Source: an uncultured Dokdonia sp. | GTDB lineage: Bacteria > Bacteroidota > Bacteroidia > Flavobacteriales > Flavobacteriaceae | Assembly (NCBI RefSeq): GCF_937910895.1 | Contig: NZ_CALEMI010000141.1 | Span: 1-60,989 of the forward strand | Direction: 5' to 3' | Length of the DNA: 60,989 bases | Notes under the pieces: model-generated | Told to the model about the DNA's origin: nothing | What the model saw: only the letters and a program-made list of their open reading frames with translations | The model's database searches: none | Shown: in pieces, positions 16,697 to 26,910 of the stretch | How positions within the stretch are numbered: the first letter of the stretch is position 1 | Layout: every line of letters begins with the position of its first letter | Translations under genes and position numbers: made by a program

Positions 16697-19600
16697 ATGA
16701 AACATTATTTGTTAAGACTATTTCTATTTTTAGCCTCAACATCATTATTAGCTCAAGCAAATAAGGTCACAATTGCTAGTGCAGCCGATGGCAAAATACT
16801 AATGGTAGACGGACAAGAATTCATGATTAACGGTATGAACTGGGATTATATCCCTATTGGTCAAACCATCGCTACTACATCATATCAATTTTGGAATCAG
16901 TCTGATGATATTATCAAAGCTGCGATAGATCCTGAAATGGAACTTTTGAGAAATATGGGAGTAAATACCATTAGACAATATGTAGGGGTACCACCTAAAT
17001 GGGTACAATATATCTATGAAAAACATGGTATTTATACCATGATTAATCATGCCTTTGGTCGTTATGGTCTTACACTAGATGGCGCTTGGGAGCCTAACAC
17101 AGATTATGCAGATCCTCGTGTTAGAGAGGTTTTACTTAGGGAAACAACAGCCATGGCAAGGCAATTTAAAGATACACCTGGTATTTTGATGTTTCTTCTC
17201 GGAAATGAAAATAATTATGGCCTTTTCTGGGATGGTGCCGAAACAGAAGATATCCCAGAAGAAGATAGTAAGACTAAGCCACGCGCCAGAGCAATGTATA
17301 AGCTTTTTAATGAAGCAACTGTGGCTATGAAACAAATTATTGATTCACATCCAGTGGCTATATGTAATGGAGATTTACTTTTCTTAGATATTATAGTAGA
17401 AGAATGTAAAGACATAGATATTTATGGTACAAACATGTATCGAGGAGTTTCTTTTGGTGATGCCTTTGAAAGGGTAAAAAATGAATATGGAAAACCATTT
17501 ATGTTTACTGAATTTGGTGCCGATGCTTTTAATGCTGTGCAAAATCAAGAAGATCAGAAAGCACAAGCCTATTATATGGTGGGTAATTGGAAAGAAATAT
17601 ATGCAAATGCAGCTGGCTTAGGAAAAGCAGGAAATTCTATAGGTGGATTTACTTTTCAATTTAGTGATGGCTGGTGGAAATACGGTCAAACTACCAATCT
17701 AGACATTCACGATAATAACGCTTCTTGGGATAATGGAGGCTATCAAAGTGATTATGTTGAAGGTGAAAATAATATGAATGAAGAGTGGTTTGGGATCTGT
17801 GCAAAAGGACCAACTAATGAAAAAGGTCTTTATACCTTATACCCAAGAGCAGCTTATTATGCTTTAAAGGAAGCACATCAATTAAATCCGTATGCAGATG
17901 GTGCTACAGCAGAAACTGTTGAGAATTATTTTAATAATATCCAACTCATAGATGCTGTACTAAGAGCGCGAGGAGATAAAGCCGCATCTGGAAGTGGTTT
18001 GGGAGGTAATAAAGTTAAAATAAGTTCTTTAAGAGCTGAATTTACGACGTTCAATACTGGAGGTGAACGCATAACCACACCAGAAGATCGAGATCCAAAT
18101 GCAAATGTCTACCCTGATCAACTTGGCTTTGACAATATGGAATCTTACTATATTGGTGTAGAAGCCAATCCAACGCCAGGTTTAAGAGCTAATGTGGAAG
18201 TTAATATTTTAGGAAATGTTGCTGGAAATCCTATTGATGAAATTTTCTTTGAAAATAGAGGACGTCCTATAACTGTTGAGTCAAATAATGGAGATATCGT
18301 TCTTACAGATAATAATAGAGTCCAAATATATCAAGCTGAATTTGATTGGAACACAAAGTATACTAATGTAAAAGGATTCTATAGAACAGGACACTACCAT
18401 TGGGGGTATGAAGGAGATTTCTTTGGATTATATCCAGAAGCTAATTACGGCCCAAACATAGATATATATAATGGTGTGGCGCCTTTTGGTTTTGAATTTG
18501 AAGGAAAAAAAGCATTTAAAGGATTTAAAGTAGCATTTGGTCCAGAGCTATGGTGGGGTGCCAATCCTGCCCTCTTGGTCAAATATGAAAAACAAGTTGG
18601 AAATTACAAACTTGCAGGTATTTTTCACGAAGATATTTCAGAACAAGCTGGTGCTGGGGTAACTTCAGGAGCGATTCCTCAACCAAGAACACGAAGATTT
18701 ACAGCCTATGCACAACGTAAATTCGGTAAGTTTGATATTGAATTAGGAGGTATTTGGGGTGGACAACCTTTAAATGGAAGAGAATATCAAGTAGTAAAAA
18801 CAGATGCAGATGGAAATACCAATGTATTTGTAAATACCGTAAAATCTGATGATAATTGGGGAGGTAAAATAAAAATAAAATACACCGATGGTAAATTTAA
18901 TTGGTATGCGCAAAGTGCTGCTCAAGGCATAGTTGCTTTTGGAGGCGCAGATTATACTAAAACTTTTACTGGATGGAGATTAAAAGATAGCGGAAGCGGT
19001 AATCAATACAACTTCTTAACAGGTTTTACATACAATATAGGAAATCTGCAAATCGCACCAAACTTCTTATGGCAAGAACCATTAGTAGATCCTATTCCAT
19101 TAGGATCACCTGCGCCAGCTAGAGCTAGAAACATTCTCGCAGATCCTTTTGTTGTAAGAGCAAATAGAAGAACCACAGCAGGTGAAATTTTATTAACCTA
19201 TGATCCTACTCCAGGTTCTTGGTTTTATGAGTGGGATAATGACCGAGCAGAAGATGCTCCATTTGCAGCTAGTTTAGGGTTTGTATATCGTCATCTTCCA
19301 ACAACACAAGATGCTGCTATTGGATTCTTCGGAGATAGTCGTGAGCCTGTGGCTTTTGAATCTGCTCCTTCTGCACAAGATTTATGGGAATTTAATGGTA
19401 GAGTTGTTTCTAAATTCACGCCAGATTTCGGACTGATTGCAAACTTTTTTGGAGGAAATGGTCAGGCACGAGGAAGTGACGACAGAGTTATTTATAGATA
19501 TGGTACGGATGTACGTGTGATCTATAATAAGCTTAAATTAATGACAGAAGTAAAAATAGATGATTGGGGGCCTTTTGATTTTCATCGAGATTTTAACCTT

Positions 19601-19816
19601 ACTTTCCCACTACAATTTAAAGTAGATCTTTCTACGACCATAGGGAAGCAAGATTGGTTCATTTTACCAAATACCCGTATTGGTATTCGGTATACTTGGC
19701 GTTCTTTAGACAATTTCTCTCCGAGATATGAATTTCAAAGCCCAATTGACTTAGGATTCCCTAACGGAAGTGAGTGGGAAATCAGAACATACTTACATAT
19801 TAACATTGGAAAATAA
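16697..19816 (+). CDS. Clan GH-A glycosidase fused to an outer-membrane beta-barrel
   Basis: A 1039-residue protein with a signal peptide to about residue 19. A TIM-barrel glycosidase domain spans about 25-410, and about 600 residues of outer-membrane beta-barrel follow. The catalytic pair of clan GH-A is visible: acid/base Glu171 in LLGNENNYG and nucleophile Glu272 in FTEFGAD; the domain looks GH2- or GH5-like, but I cannot give the family. The C-terminal part is a series of alternating aromatic/polar strands with Asn/Gly/Asp turns (LWWGANPALLVKYEKQVG, RTYLHINIGK at the end), typical of porin-like barrels. I infer an enzyme and pore in one chain in the outer membrane. It is first in the rightward run; the next gene starts 6 bp later. 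Confidence 0.75.
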   Translation: MKHYLLRLFLFLASTSLLAQANKVTIASAADGKILMVDGQEFMINGMNWDYIPIGQTIATTSYQFWNQSDDIIKAAIDPEMELLRNMGVNTIRQYVGVPPKWVQYIYEKHGIYTMINHAFGRYGLTLDGAWEPNTDYADPRVREVLLRETTAMARQFKDTPGILMFLLGNENNYGLFWDGAETEDIPEEDSKTKPRARAMYKLFNEATVAMKQIIDSHPVAICNGDLLFLDIIVEECKDIDIYGTNMYRGVSFGDAFERVKNEYGKPFMFTEFGADAFNAVQNQEDQKAQAYYMVGNWKEIYANAAGLGKAGNSIGGFTFQFSDGWWKYGQTTNLDIHDNNASWDNGGYQSDYVEGENNMNEEWFGICAKGPTNEKGLYTLYPRAAYYALKEAHQLNPYADGATAETVENYFNNIQLIDAVLRARGDKAASGSGLGGNKVKISSLRAEFTTFNTGGERITTPEDRDPNANVYPDQLGFDNMESYYIGVEANPTPGLRANVEVNILGNVAGNPIDEIFFENRGRPITVESNNGDIVLTDNNRVQIYQAEFDWNTKYTNVKGFYRTGHYHWGYEGDFFGLYPEANYGPNIDIYNGVAPFGFEFEGKKAFKGFKVAFGPELWWGANPALLVKYEKQVGNYKLAGIFHEDISEQAGAGVTSGAIPQPRTRRFTAYAQRKFGKFDIELGGIWGGQPLNGREYQVVKTDADGNTNVFVNTVKSDDNWGGKIKIKYTDGKFNWYAQSAAQGIVAFGGADYTKTFTGWRLKDSGSGNQYNFLTGFTYNIGNLQIAPNFLWQEPLVDPIPLGSPAPARARNILADPFVVRANRRTTAGEILLTYDPTPGSWFYEWDNDRAEDAPFAASLGFVYRHLPTTQDAAIGFFGDSREPVAFESAPSAQDLWEFNGRVVSKFTPDFGLIANFFGGNGQARGSDDRVIYRYGTDVRVIYNKLKLMTEVKIDDWGPFDFHRDFNLTFPLQFKVDLSTTIGKQDWFILPNTRIGIRYTWRSLDNFSPRYEFQSPIDLGFPNGSEWEIRTYLHINIGK

Positions 19817-19822
19817 AAAATC

Positions 19823-22111
19823 ATGAAAAAGATATTCACAAAAAGAACAATTAGCTATTTGATGTCTGCCCTATTTCTGGTGATTAATTATGGCTGTCAA
19901 CCAGATGATGGGAATTTAGAAGAAGCAACATTTCCTACTATTGCAGACGTTTTCATAGACACATTTAGTGCTGGTTTACAATATGATGCATTTGGAGATT
20001 CTAGAGTAACTGCATTTGCTGTAGATACCGATGTTGTATTTCAGGGAAGCGCCGCTATGCGATTTGACATTCCAAATACCAACGACCCGCAAGGAGGCTA
20101 CGCAGGAGGTATATTTTCTGTTGAAGGCGGTAGAAATTTAACAAGTTATAATGTATTAACTTTTTATGCCAGAGCATCCCGTGGAGAAACGATAAACGAA
20201 ATAGGATTTGGTTTAACCTTTGGAGGAGAAGTGTATAGAACACAAGTTAATAATCTTCAAGTAGGCACCGAATGGCAAAAATACTTTATACCCATCCCTG
20301 ATGCTGCTAAACTTACACAAGAAAGCGGAATGTTATGGTATGCAGAAGCTGCAGATAATGGCGAATCTTACCAACTATGGCTAGATGAAGTGAAATATGA
20401 AAACTTAAATACTGTTCTTCTAGAAAGTGCTACCATTCTTAATGGAGTAGATCAAGTAACCGCAGCCTCAGCAGGAAATACAATTACCATAGACGGAACT
20501 TCTGCTACCTACAATTTACCTACAGGAACGTTACAAACCGTTACAACAACCCCTGCCTTTTTTGACTATACATCATCAAACGAATCTGTTGCTACTGTAA
20601 ATGAATTTGGTGTCGTATTAGTTCTAAGTAACGAAGGTTCAAGTATCATAAGTGCGACATTAGATGGTCAGGAAGCAGACGGTTCCATCACATTTATGGA
20701 TGTAGACGCATCAGGAAATGTGGATGATTCAGATGCAACTGAAGTAGCACTACCGCTAGGCTTTGAATCAACAATACTTAATTACAACCCTATAGGCTTT
20801 GAAGGTGCCGTTCCATCCATAGGAGCAAACCCTGTAGTAGGAGGTTTAAACAATAGCTCTAATGTATTAAGGTCTTTAAAAAGTGAAGGATCTGTATTCT
20901 TTGCAGGTCAGTTTATTGACCTAGATGTCCCTGTTGATTTTTCTACAGATCAAATTGTAAGTGCACTCGTACTCTCACCAAATGCTGGAACTCCTGTGAG
21001 AATCGCATTTGAAAACAGTGGTGATCCTGGTACTCAAATTAGAGTAGACGTAAGTACTACAGTGAGTAATCAATGGGAAGAATTAATCTTTGATTTTAGC
21101 GGATTAATCAATACTGGTGTAGCTTATGATAGAATGGTTGTCATTTTTGATATTGATGAAGCAAACCCAACTGCTGGTGATGGTTCTGTCTATTATATAG
21201 ATGATATTCAATTAACAGACGGTTCTGGCGGTGGCGGAAATATGGGTGGTGACAATTTATTGGAAAATGGTGACTTTGAACAAGGAATGACTGTATGGGA
21301 AGGAAATGGTTTTAATGTACAAACAGATGGTGGAAACAGCTTTAATTTTGTAGACGTAGCAACAGCAGGAAATCCTTTTGATGTCAACTTAAGCCAAAGA
21401 GGATTAGCAATTACCGAAGGTGATACATACACCCTTACCTTTGATGCTTCTACAGATGCTGCGACGGGTACCCGCACAATGCTCGCTGGAATAGGTCTTT
21501 TTGTAGCCCCTTTTACAAATGCCGTTTCAGAGATTAATATTACCGATACAACACAAACATTTACGGTGGAACTTACGGCTAATTTTAGCTCTTCAGACGG
21601 TCGTGTATTGTTTGATATGGGAGCAGATACTGGGGTTATCGTAATAGATAATGTTTCTCTAGTCGTATCAGATGGAGGAAACTCAGGTGGGGATTTCTTG
21701 TCAAATGGTGATTTTGAAGAAGGAATGACCGTATGGGAAGGAAATGGATTTAACGTACAAACAGATGGTGGAAACAGCTTTAATTTTGTAGATGTCGCTA
21801 CCGCTGGAAATCCTTTTGACGTCAACTTAAGTCAAAGAGGATTAGCCATTACCGAAGGACAAAGCTTTACCTTAACCTTTGATGCTTCTACAGATGCAGC
21901 AACAGGAAGTCGTACTATGATTGTAGGGATAGGTCTCTTTGTCGCCCCCTTTACCAATCAAAGTATGGAAGTGACTTTGACAGATGCCACGCAAACCTTC
22001 AATGTAGAACTCATCGCAAACTTCAGCTCGACAGATGGTCGCGTGCTGTTTGATATGGGAGCAGACACAGGGGTTGTCGTTATTGACAATGTCACGTTAA
22101 CATTAAACTAA
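19823..22111 (+). CDS. Surface glycan-binding lipoprotein with two carbohydrate-binding modules
   Basis: A 762-residue lipoprotein (lipobox NYGCQPDD). It contains an N-terminal carbohydrate-binding-like domain (about 35-195), a Big_2-like domain (about 200-290), another beta-rich domain (about 305-470) and two copies of the module seen in the 11318-13042 protein (about 478-620 and 630-762). No catalytic residues are evident. It is 6 bp downstream of the barrel-fusion gene and presumably works beside it at the cell surface, taking the role that SusD-like or SGBP proteins play in other loci. The module sequence (NGDFEQGMTVWEGNGF) is nearly unchanged between proteins. Confidence 0.8.
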   Translation: MKKIFTKRTISYLMSALFLVINYGCQPDDGNLEEATFPTIADVFIDTFSAGLQYDAFGDSRVTAFAVDTDVVFQGSAAMRFDIPNTNDPQGGYAGGIFSVEGGRNLTSYNVLTFYARASRGETINEIGFGLTFGGEVYRTQVNNLQVGTEWQKYFIPIPDAAKLTQESGMLWYAEAADNGESYQLWLDEVKYENLNTVLLESATILNGVDQVTAASAGNTITIDGTSATYNLPTGTLQTVTTTPAFFDYTSSNESVATVNEFGVVLVLSNEGSSIISATLDGQEADGSITFMDVDASGNVDDSDATEVALPLGFESTILNYNPIGFEGAVPSIGANPVVGGLNNSSNVLRSLKSEGSVFFAGQFIDLDVPVDFSTDQIVSALVLSPNAGTPVRIAFENSGDPGTQIRVDVSTTVSNQWEELIFDFSGLINTGVAYDRMVVIFDIDEANPTAGDGSVYYIDDIQLTDGSGGGGNMGGDNLLENGDFEQGMTVWEGNGFNVQTDGGNSFNFVDVATAGNPFDVNLSQRGLAITEGDTYTLTFDASTDAATGTRTMLAGIGLFVAPFTNAVSEINITDTTQTFTVELTANFSSSDGRVLFDMGADTGVIVIDNVSLVVSDGGNSGGDFLSNGDFEEGMTVWEGNGFNVQTDGGNSFNFVDVATAGNPFDVNLSQRGLAITEGQSFTLTFDASTDAATGSRTMIVGIGLFVAPFTNQSMEVTLTDATQTFNVELIANFSSTDGRVLFDMGADTGVVVIDNVTLTLN
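21250..22108 (+). repeat. Two tandem carbohydrate-binding module coding repeats
   Basis: Two units of about 420-440 bp separated by a short Gly/Ser linker. They encode almost the same protein but differ at many synonymous sites, and both match the pair at 12105-12990. Limits are approximate. Confidence 0.75.
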
Positions 22112-22152
22112 AACATAAAATACATGAAGCCCTTGTAAGTGTTCCTTTTTAC

Positions 22153-22166
22153 GCTTTCGCGAAAGC
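22153..22166. repeat. Palindrome, exact, before GH16
   Basis: Extends to a perfect 18-bp palindrome (ACGC...GCGT) in the 134-bp gap between the binding lipoprotein and GH16. Confidence 0.9.
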
Positions 22167-22245
22167 GTACTCAGAAATAATTGAACAGGGAGCTACATAC
22201 TACTAATTATTGATAATTTTTTATCGAAACTAAAAAAAAAGAAAA

Positions 22246-23106
22246 ATGAAAAATGTAATCTTAAAAAGTATCATCTGCGGCTGTCTTCTTTTTACGGCGT
22301 GGAGCTGTATTGATGATGAAGGCACTGATCTTGGTTTATCCAATCTTAATCTTGTATTTGAAGATAATTTTAATGGCGAAGCAGGGCAATCTATTAACAC
22401 AGATGTTTGGAACTTTGACATAGGAACAGGTTCTAACGGCTGGGGAAATAATGAATTACAGTATTATACAGACCGCCCAGAAAATATTTCACTAGATGGA
22501 GAAGGAAATATGGTCATTACCGCTCGTAGAGAAAATTTTCAAGGATCGCCTTTTACCTCTGCGAGAATAAATACTAAAGATAAAATCGAACAAAAGTACG
22601 GTCGTTTTGAAGCACGGATCCAATTACCAGGAGGACGCGGCATTTGGCCAGCCTTTTGGATGTTAGGCAATAATATTGAAACCGAGGCAGACGAAGATCC
22701 TGCAACGGTACAATGGCCATTCTGTGGTGAAATAGATATTACAGAACTTAGAGGACAAGAACCTTCAAAAAGCATTGGTAGCATTCACGGTCCTGGATAT
22801 TCTGCGGGTGGTGCCATATCTGGCGAATATGAACTTGAGGATGATCGCTTTGATGCAGGTTTTCATGTATTTGCGATTGAATGGACTCCAGATTTTATCG
22901 ATTATTTTATTGATGGCGTTCGTTTTAATAGAATAAATAAAGAAGATGTTCCAGAAGGAGGAGATTGGGTTTTTGATGACCAGCCGTTCTTTTTATTATT
23001 AAATGTTGCTGTTGGAGGTGCTTTTGTAGGCTTTCCAGTAGACTCAACCCCATTGCCTCAACGTATGATCGTAGACTATGTACGTGTGTACGAAATAGGA
23101 GAATAA
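22246..23106 (+). CDS. GH16 endo-beta-1,3-glucanase (laminarinase), lipoprotein
   Basis: Predicted to cut internal beta-1,3 bonds of laminarin at the cell surface. The 286-residue product has a lipobox at AWSC and one GH16 domain with WPAFWMLG and the catalytic ExDxxE motif as E162-I-D164-I-T-E167. This beta-bulge form, together with the flanking residues, is typical of laminarinases and lichenases. There are no extra binding modules, which fits the presence of separate binding proteins next door. The gap before it (134 bp) carries a palindrome copy. The 246 bp after it hold a CACCTCT/AGAGGTG hairpin at about 23313-23333 and no gene. Confidence 0.9.
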   Translation: MKNVILKSIICGCLLFTAWSCIDDEGTDLGLSNLNLVFEDNFNGEAGQSINTDVWNFDIGTGSNGWGNNELQYYTDRPENISLDGEGNMVITARRENFQGSPFTSARINTKDKIEQKYGRFEARIQLPGGRGIWPAFWMLGNNIETEADEDPATVQWPFCGEIDITELRGQEPSKSIGSIHGPGYSAGGAISGEYELEDDRFDAGFHVFAIEWTPDFIDYFIDGVRFNRINKEDVPEGGDWVFDDQPFFLLLNVAVGGAFVGFPVDSTPLPQRMIVDYVRVYEIGE

Positions 23107-23308
23107 ATCAAAAAACAAACAAAACAGGAATACTATCAATTCATCTGTATAGCATTAGAATAGTGACAATACATATAACAAGATAATTCGATGAGAATTA
23201 TTTGAAAACTGTTTGCTGTTTTCTTGAGCCATTTTACAAGGCTACAAAATTCTATATAGTGACGTATTATCCCGTTAGATAATAAAAATAAATAGTGCCA
23301 ATCAATAA

Positions 23309-23340
23309 TAATCACCTCTAAAAATAAGAGGTGTTATTAT
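23309..23340 (+). terminator. Hairpin upstream of the phosphorylase gene
   Basis: CACCTCT and AGAGGTG pair around a 7-base loop, followed by TTATT, ending about 14 bp before the phosphorylase ATG. The tail is weak; it may be a partial terminator, a processing site or a translation control of the downstream gene. Confidence 0.35.
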
Positions 23341-23352
23341 GAAAAATAACAA

Positions 23353-26300
23353 ATGACAAAACAATCCATTTATATAGGTAACAAACGAGCTTCTTTTAAC
23401 CAACATGAAATTAAAGGAGAACTCATCACTTTTGATAACGAAGTATATTATAAGATTTCTAACAGTGATCAAATGAGACCTTTCTTTATGAGTCTTATTA
23501 GCAATTCAAATCATTGGATGTTTATCGCTAGTAATGGAGGACTCTCTGCAGGTAGGAAAGATTCCGATCATGCCTTATTTCCCTATTATACAGATGATAA
23601 AATCACTGAGAATTCTGAAAATACAGGGAGTAAAACCCTATTGAAAGTTCATAAAGAGGGAAAGGTGTTTTTATGGGAACCCTTCTCAGATAAATATGAA
23701 GGCATTTATGACATCACCCGAAATCTCTATAAAAGTAATCACGGGAATAAAGTCATTTTTGAAGAATACAATACCGATCTAGGACTTACCTATCGGTATC
23801 AATGGAATACAAGTGATCTATATGGTTTTGTTAAAAAATCTACGCTAGTCAATCATCTAGAAGATACTACTAAGGTAACCGTACTAGATGGGGTACAGAA
23901 TATCATTCCATATAGTGTTGGCGAAGACATACAAAAGACAAGTAGTAATCTTGTAGATGCGTACAAGCGAAATGAACTTGTTCCTGATTCAGGCGTTGGT
24001 ATTTTTGCACTTAGTGCGACCATTGTTGATAAGGCAGAACCCAGCGAGGCTTTAAAAAGTAACATCGTCTGGTCATTAGGTTTGGAAAATCCTAAATATC
24101 TAGTATCCTCCCTTCAGCTGGATACATTTAGACACGGAGAAGCCATCCGTCAGGAAACGGATGTAAAGGCTGAGCGAGGCGCTTATTTTGTGTATGAAGA
24201 AATGGAATTAGATCCTGATACAAAAAGAGAGTGGATGCTGATTGCCAATACAAATCAAACCATCAGTTCTATTATAGAAATTTCTGAAAAAATAAAGACA
24301 ACTCCAGACTTTATGGCGTTGGTTCAAGAAGATATTGAACTAGGAACTACTCACCTTTTAGAACTTGCTGGCGCTTCTGACGCGATGCAATTGAGTGCTA
24401 ACAAACTTAGAAATACACGCCATTTTTCAAATACCCTCTTTAATATTATGAGAGGAGGTATTTTTGATCAAAACTATCAAATTGAAAAATGGGATTTTGA
24501 AAACTATATAGCCAAAGCCAATACAACCGTTTTTGAAAAAGAAACAGCTACCATAAAAGCATTGCCTAGTGAATTTTCGCTCTTCCATTTAAAAGAAATA
24601 GCATCTCAAAGTGATGATGCCCATTTTAAAAGGTTGTGCTATGAATATATGCCACTTAAGTTTAGTAGAAGGCATGGAGATCCAAGCAGACCTTGGAATA
24701 AATTCTCAATCAATACTCGAAATGAAATTGATGGTTCTAAAGTATTAGATTATCAAGGTAACTGGAGAGATATCTTTCAAAACTGGGAAGCATTGGCACT
24801 CGCCTATCCTGAGTTTATTGAAAGTATGATTCATAAATTCTTAAATGCAACTACTTTTGATGGGTATAACCCATATCGTGTTACAAAAGATGGTTTTGAT
24901 TGGGAAACGATTGAAGAGGACAATCCTTGGGCATACATAGGCTATTGGGGAGATCATCAAATCATCTACTTACAGAAGTTTTTAGAGATCATCGAAAATC
25001 ACAACCCAGGGAAATTAGGAAGTTATTTTGATAAAGATCTTTTTGTTTATGCTAATGTTCCTTATAAAATAAAAAGTTATTCAGAAATACTTAAAAATCC
25101 AAAGGATACCATTGAGTTTGATTTTGATCTCGACGAAACAATACATTCGCGAAGAGCTTCTCTAGGAGTAGATGGTGCACTCTTGCAAAATGCAAAAGAT
25201 GCGATCTACAATGTCAATTTTATTGAAAAAATTCTGGCAACCGTACTCGCCAAAGTATCCAATTTTATTCCTGAAGCGGGAATCTGGTTAAATACACAAC
25301 GCCCAGAATGGAATGATGCCAACAATGCACTCGTAGGTAATGGAGTGTCTATGGTGACTTTATATTATCTAAGACGGTTCTTACATTTCTTTGGTGAGAT
25401 TATTGCTAAAAGTGCTATCAAAGAAACCCATATTTCTGAGGAATTAGAAACATTTTACACACGTGTTACCCTTACCCTAAGTACCCACAAAAACCTCTTA
25501 AAAGGAACGATTTCGGATACAGATCGTAAAACGATTTTAGACGGTTTAGGAATTCCAGCAAGTGAGTACAGAACAAAAGTATATCAAAATGCGTTTTCAG
25601 GCAAAAAGAAACTGATTTCGTTACATAGCATTTCTCAATTTATAACAACGAGTCTCGCCTATATTGAACATACAATAGATGCCAATAAACGAGAAGACAA
25701 TTTGTACCACGCATACAACCTCATGACCCTTACGGGTGAAAAAGAAGTGGCGATACGTCATCTGGAAGAAATGCTAGAAGGACAAGTAGCCGTATTAAGT
25801 TCTGGATATTTAAGTTCTAAAGAAAATCTTGACGTACTAGACGGTTTAAAAAATAGTGCCTTGTTTAGAGAAGATCAATACAGCTACCTCCTCTACCCTA
25901 ATAAAGAATTAGCTAAATTTTTAGACAAGAATCAAATCCCTCAAAAAGCTGTTCAAGCATCAAAACTCCTACAGCAACTTCTTGAAAACGGTAATACTCA
26001 AATCATTCAAAAAGACATCAAAGGAAATTATCATTTTAATGGTGGTTTTAATAATGCAAAAATGCTCAATGAAGCACTTGATACGCTCAGTAATACTAGT
26101 TATCAAAAACTTGTAGAAAAAGAACGCAAGCATTTGCTAGATACGTACGAAGCGGTCTTTAATCACAAAGCATTTACCGGACGATCAGGCACCTTTTTTG
26201 GATATGAAGGGCTTGGCTCTATCTACTGGCACATGGTTTCTAAATTACTATTGGCTACACAGGAATGTTGCTTAAAAGCCATCAGAGAGCATGCAGATAA

Positions 26301-26826
26301 AGAGACTATTGGTCGTTTGTTAGAACATTATTATGAAATAAATGAAGGTATTGGAGTACATAAATCTCCAAAGCTTTATGGAGCCTTTCCGACAGATCCG
26401 TATTCACATACACCAGCAGGCAAAGGTGCCCAACAACCTGGTATGACTGGGCAAGTTAAAGAAGATATTTTAAGTCGTTTTGGAGAATTAGGCGTCTTTG
26501 TGAGTGAAGGCAAACTTCAGTTTAGCCCAGATATGCTTCGTAAATCAGAATTTTTAGACACCGCACAGCCATTTGATTATACAGATATTCATCTTGAAAA
26601 ACAACGTATTAACATCCCAAAGAATTCTATAAGCTTTACCTATTGTCAAGTACCTGTTATCTACACTATTTCAGAAAAAACAGGAATAGAAGTACTTTTA
26701 AAAGACAGGAATACAAAGGCTTTTGAGCAATTAAGTTTAGATCAAGATACAAGTCATAAAGTATTCAACCGTACAGGAAATATCATTCAAATAAACGTAG
26801 CGATCACTGATGACTATCTAAAATAA
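23353..26826 (+). CDS. Beta-1,3-glucan phosphorylase, GH149-type
   Basis: A large (1157-residue) protein without a signal peptide, so cytoplasmic. It resembles inverting disaccharide/oligoglucan phosphorylases of the GH94/GH149/GH161 group: RRHGDPSRPWNKFS near residue 440, then EEDNPWAYIGYWGDHQ near 520, within a long (alpha/alpha)6 C-terminal region after an N-terminal beta-rich domain. With the surrounding laminarin genes and this length, GH149 (beta-1,3-oligoglucan plus phosphate giving glucose-1-phosphate) is the best fit; GH161 is the main alternative. I do not assign the catalytic Asp by number. Phosphorolysis would save ATP on imported laminari-oligosaccharides. Confidence 0.78.
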   Translation: MTKQSIYIGNKRASFNQHEIKGELITFDNEVYYKISNSDQMRPFFMSLISNSNHWMFIASNGGLSAGRKDSDHALFPYYTDDKITENSENTGSKTLLKVHKEGKVFLWEPFSDKYEGIYDITRNLYKSNHGNKVIFEEYNTDLGLTYRYQWNTSDLYGFVKKSTLVNHLEDTTKVTVLDGVQNIIPYSVGEDIQKTSSNLVDAYKRNELVPDSGVGIFALSATIVDKAEPSEALKSNIVWSLGLENPKYLVSSLQLDTFRHGEAIRQETDVKAERGAYFVYEEMELDPDTKREWMLIANTNQTISSIIEISEKIKTTPDFMALVQEDIELGTTHLLELAGASDAMQLSANKLRNTRHFSNTLFNIMRGGIFDQNYQIEKWDFENYIAKANTTVFEKETATIKALPSEFSLFHLKEIASQSDDAHFKRLCYEYMPLKFSRRHGDPSRPWNKFSINTRNEIDGSKVLDYQGNWRDIFQNWEALALAYPEFIESMIHKFLNATTFDGYNPYRVTKDGFDWETIEEDNPWAYIGYWGDHQIIYLQKFLEIIENHNPGKLGSYFDKDLFVYANVPYKIKSYSEILKNPKDTIEFDFDLDETIHSRRASLGVDGALLQNAKDAIYNVNFIEKILATVLAKVSNFIPEAGIWLNTQRPEWNDANNALVGNGVSMVTLYYLRRFLHFFGEIIAKSAIKETHISEELETFYTRVTLTLSTHKNLLKGTISDTDRKTILDGLGIPASEYRTKVYQNAFSGKKKLISLHSISQFITTSLAYIEHTIDANKREDNLYHAYNLMTLTGEKEVAIRHLEEMLEGQVAVLSSGYLSSKENLDVLDGLKNSALFREDQYSYLLYPNKELAKFLDKNQIPQKAVQASKLLQQLLENGNTQIIQKDIKGNYHFNGGFNNAKMLNEALDTLSNTSYQKLVEKERKHLLDTYEAVFNHKAFTGRSGTFFGYEGLGSIYWHMVSKLLLATQECCLKAIREHADKETIGRLLEHYYEINEGIGVHKSPKLYGAFPTDPYSHTPAGKGAQQPGMTGQVKEDILSRFGELGVFVSEGKLQFSPDMLRKSEFLDTAQPFDYTDIHLEKQRINIPKNSISFTYCQVPVIYTISEKTGIEVLLKDRNTKAFEQLSLDQDTSHKVFNRTGNIIQINVAITDDYLK

Positions 26827-26840
26827 AAGGTGTTTGTGCG

Positions 26841-26864
26841 TATACGCTTTCGCGAAAGCGTATA
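26841..26864. repeat. Palindrome, extended to 24 bp, before GH17
   Basis: The longest symmetric copy: TATACGCTTT and its exact complement meet at CGCG. It lies 15 bp after the phosphorylase stop. Confidence 0.9.
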
Positions 26865-26910
26865 AAGACCTTATTAAAAAATATAAATAGTAAATAACAA
26901 CGCAAGGCAC

